This document shows positions 62,470 through 64,000 of a stretch of 64,000 bases of DNA, one piece after another. Under the pieces are notes generated by a model that saw only the letters and a program-made list of their open reading frames with translations, did not search any database and was not told the DNA's origin. Numbering within the stretch: the stretch's first letter is position 1; the number at the start of each line of letters is the position of its first letter. This DNA is from JBGRQA01 sp041725895 (lineage in GTDB: Bacteria > Bacteroidota > Bacteroidia > Bacteroidales > Marinifilaceae), in contig JBGRQA010000007.1 in the NCBI GenBank assembly GCA_041725895.1, positions 62,001 through 126,000 of the forward strand, written 5' to 3'. Both the position numbers and the translations under genes were made by a program.

Positions 62470-64000
62470 ATGACTACAAATACAAACTATTTATATACTC
62501 CAGTACAGACGATAGTTAATCCTCCTGTTGAAACAAATCTGCAAGAATTACCTATAGAAAAACTCTCTTGGGAAGATTTTGAGAAACTTTGTTTAGCAAT
62601 AGTACAATTAGATTTTAAAATATCAGATTGTGAAATATATGGAACAAAAGGACAAACTCAACATGGAATAGATATTTTTGCGAAACAAACAAATAGTAAA
62701 TACTCAACATATCAATGCAAAAGATATCAAGAATATAGTTTAACTAATTTAAAAGATGCAATTAAGCATTTTGAAAATCACAAATTTAAGGATTCAAGTG
62801 AAAAATTTGTAATCTGTACATCTTGTGAATGGAATAAAACTCAACTTCAAGATTTATTTGAAAAAGAAAAAACACGTTTTGAAAAGGCGAATATTATATT
62901 TGAGAAGTGGGATAAAATACAATTATCGAAGAAGTTAAAAAAACAACCACAGATTGTATTTGACTTTTTCGGGTTAGCATGGGTAAAAGCGTTCAATGGA
63001 GAATTAGCATTAGAATCCTTATCCCAAAACAAAAAACTAGATGCAAAGCAAATTGTAAAATATAGAACAGAACTGTATTCTTTCTATTCTACGATTTTCA
63101 ATACACAAGACCCAGGAATTCCTATACAAGAAATTAATAATAGCTCCTATGCTATACAAGACAGATTTGTTGTACCTGATGTTTTTCCATATGAAAGCAT
63201 TGAACTTGCTGATAATTATCTAGATAGTGAAAGTTTAGACAACGCTCTTGAAAGTACAAACATAGACGAAGATGAACTTTATTTTTTCAATAATTATAGC
63301 TATAGGTACGATGATGATTATAAGCTAATACACAAAAAAAGAAAAACCCAAATATCAGATAATAAATACAAAACAGATTTACGAAAGAATGTTGATGATA
63401 TATTATCTCAACAACACAGAACAGTTATTGTTGGAGATCCAGGAACAGGAAAAAGTACGTTGTTAAGATTTCTAGTACTCGACATCTTGTCTATTACTCC
63501 ATCATTTAAAAATATTTCTAAGCAATATGGGAAGTTATTGCCTGTATGGCTACCTTTTGCATTTTTATCTAAACATTTAAGTAAAGATGACAGCCTGGAT
63601 ATTAAAACCCTATTAAAAATTTGGTTTAAAAGCTTTGGTAAAGAATATTTATACGATTTAGTAAAAGATGCTCTAGAGGATGAAAGATTATTTTTTGTCA
63701 TTGATGGTGTTGATGAGTGGAATAATATTTCATCTGCCCAACAAGCGATCGATCGGATTGAAACAACAGCTCAATTATATAATGCTCGAATCCTATATTC
63801 AAGTAGACCATATGGTTTCAAGCTTATGAAAGATATGTTTACGAATGTCAACATTTTTTCATTGGCTTCTTTTTCAAAAAGTCAACAACAGGAATTTATT
63901 AGTAAATGGTATGATAAATGGCAAACATCCTTAAAAGTATCCGATTCTGAGTTTACTTTACGTGAAACGAAATCCTTTTTCTTAGAGTTAGAGAAAGCAA
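62470..64000 (+). CDS. Mrr-NACHT (STAND) defence-type protein, 3' end outside window
   Basis: 510 codons are visible and open to the right edge. The N-terminal domain (about 28-165) is an Mrr-like restriction nuclease: GTKGQTQHGIDIFAKQ supplies D68, and TYQCKRYQ supplies Q82 and K84. The NACHT NTPase begins near 315 with Walker A GDPGTGKST (322-330) and Walker B FFVIDGVDEW (408-417), followed by YSSRPYGF. Such proteins sense phage components through C-terminal repeats and activate the effector, as in Avs and bacterial NACHT systems. The sensor part is not visible. It belongs to cassette 4. Confidence 0.85.
   Translation, partial: MTTNTNYLYTPVQTIVNPPVETNLQELPIEKLSWEDFEKLCLAIVQLDFKISDCEIYGTKGQTQHGIDIFAKQTNSKYSTYQCKRYQEYSLTNLKDAIKHFENHKFKDSSEKFVICTSCEWNKTQLQDLFEKEKTRFEKANIIFEKWDKIQLSKKLKKQPQIVFDFFGLAWVKAFNGELALESLSQNKKLDAKQIVKYRTELYSFYSTIFNTQDPGIPIQEINNSSYAIQDRFVVPDVFPYESIELADNYLDSESLDNALESTNIDEDELYFFNNYSYRYDDDYKLIHKKRKTQISDNKYKTDLRKNVDDILSQQHRTVIVGDPGTGKSTLLRFLVLDILSITPSFKNISKQYGKLLPVWLPFAFLSKHLSKDDSLDIKTLLKIWFKSFGKEYLYDLVKDALEDERLFFVIDGVDEWNNISSAQQAIDRIETTAQLYNARILYSSRPYGFKLMKDMFTNVNIFSLASFSKSQQQEFISKWYDKWQTSLKVSDSEFTLRETKSFFLELEKA

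Overview
The window looks like a chromosomal segment of a Bacteroidota bacterium, most likely a marine Marinilabiliales/Marinifilaceae-type organism. The support is a complete Bat (BatA to BatE) operon, a PorE-like OmpA protein, DUF4301, DUF6261 and DUF2027-Smr proteins, an OlsF-type acyltransferase fusion, and several promoters with the Bacteroidota -7 box TAnnTTTG. The genus is inferred from gene content only.

Positions 1-18,900 hold a minus-strand capsule or exopolysaccharide locus. In transcription order it has a FlaA1/WbpM-type 4,6-dehydratase, a Wza-like export protein, a Wzz-like chain-length protein and a TviB/TviC-like pair that would make UDP-GalNAcA. An ATP-grasp ligase, a CapA-like protein and a deacetylase-like protein follow, then a Wzx flippase, WecB, two glycosyltransferases, an acetyltransferase and a Wzy-like membrane protein. 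Junctions are tight, several with TAATG or ATGA overlaps. The ATP-grasp/CapA/deacetylase-like trio suggests an amide-type decoration of an acidic polymer.

Positions 19,300-42,400 are mostly housekeeping genes: serine dehydratase, RNase P RNA (minus strand, with its own promoter and terminator), a frameshifted GxxExxY relic, a SPOR-like protein, the PorE-like protein, queA, an Smr protein, a LysE exporter, an aminolipid acyltransferase fusion, a PHP phosphatase, two radical-SAM proteins, TPR proteins, DUF4301, a DUF368/PopT-like carrier, aroE and truA. Positions 42,600-51,600 are the MoxR-DUF58-BatA/B/C/D/E locus, with short CAAGT-rich repeats in several of its gaps.

Positions 51,700-55,200 are repeat-rich and mobile. 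A REP-associated (Y1, IS200-like) transposase is flanked by about 160-bp direct repeats carrying hairpins with GGA or GAA loops. An IS256-family element with 19-bp terminal inverted repeats follows, and directly against its right end lies an exact 42-bp tandem array of 13 units.

The most unusual region runs from 56,218 to the end of the window. It is an integron-like cassette array with four attC-like sites of about 135-142 bp. The 9-10 nt core at the start of each complete cassette is perfectly complementary to the core at the end of the same cassette, not to the other core of the same site. This is the expected signature of circular cassettes joined by site-specific recombination. No integrase is in the window. 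The cassettes carry defence-like cargo: a PD-(D/E)XK-type protein, a small membrane protein, a pentapeptide-repeat membrane protein with a stop-interrupted gene and a TIR protein, and an Mrr-NACHT protein that runs off the right edge.
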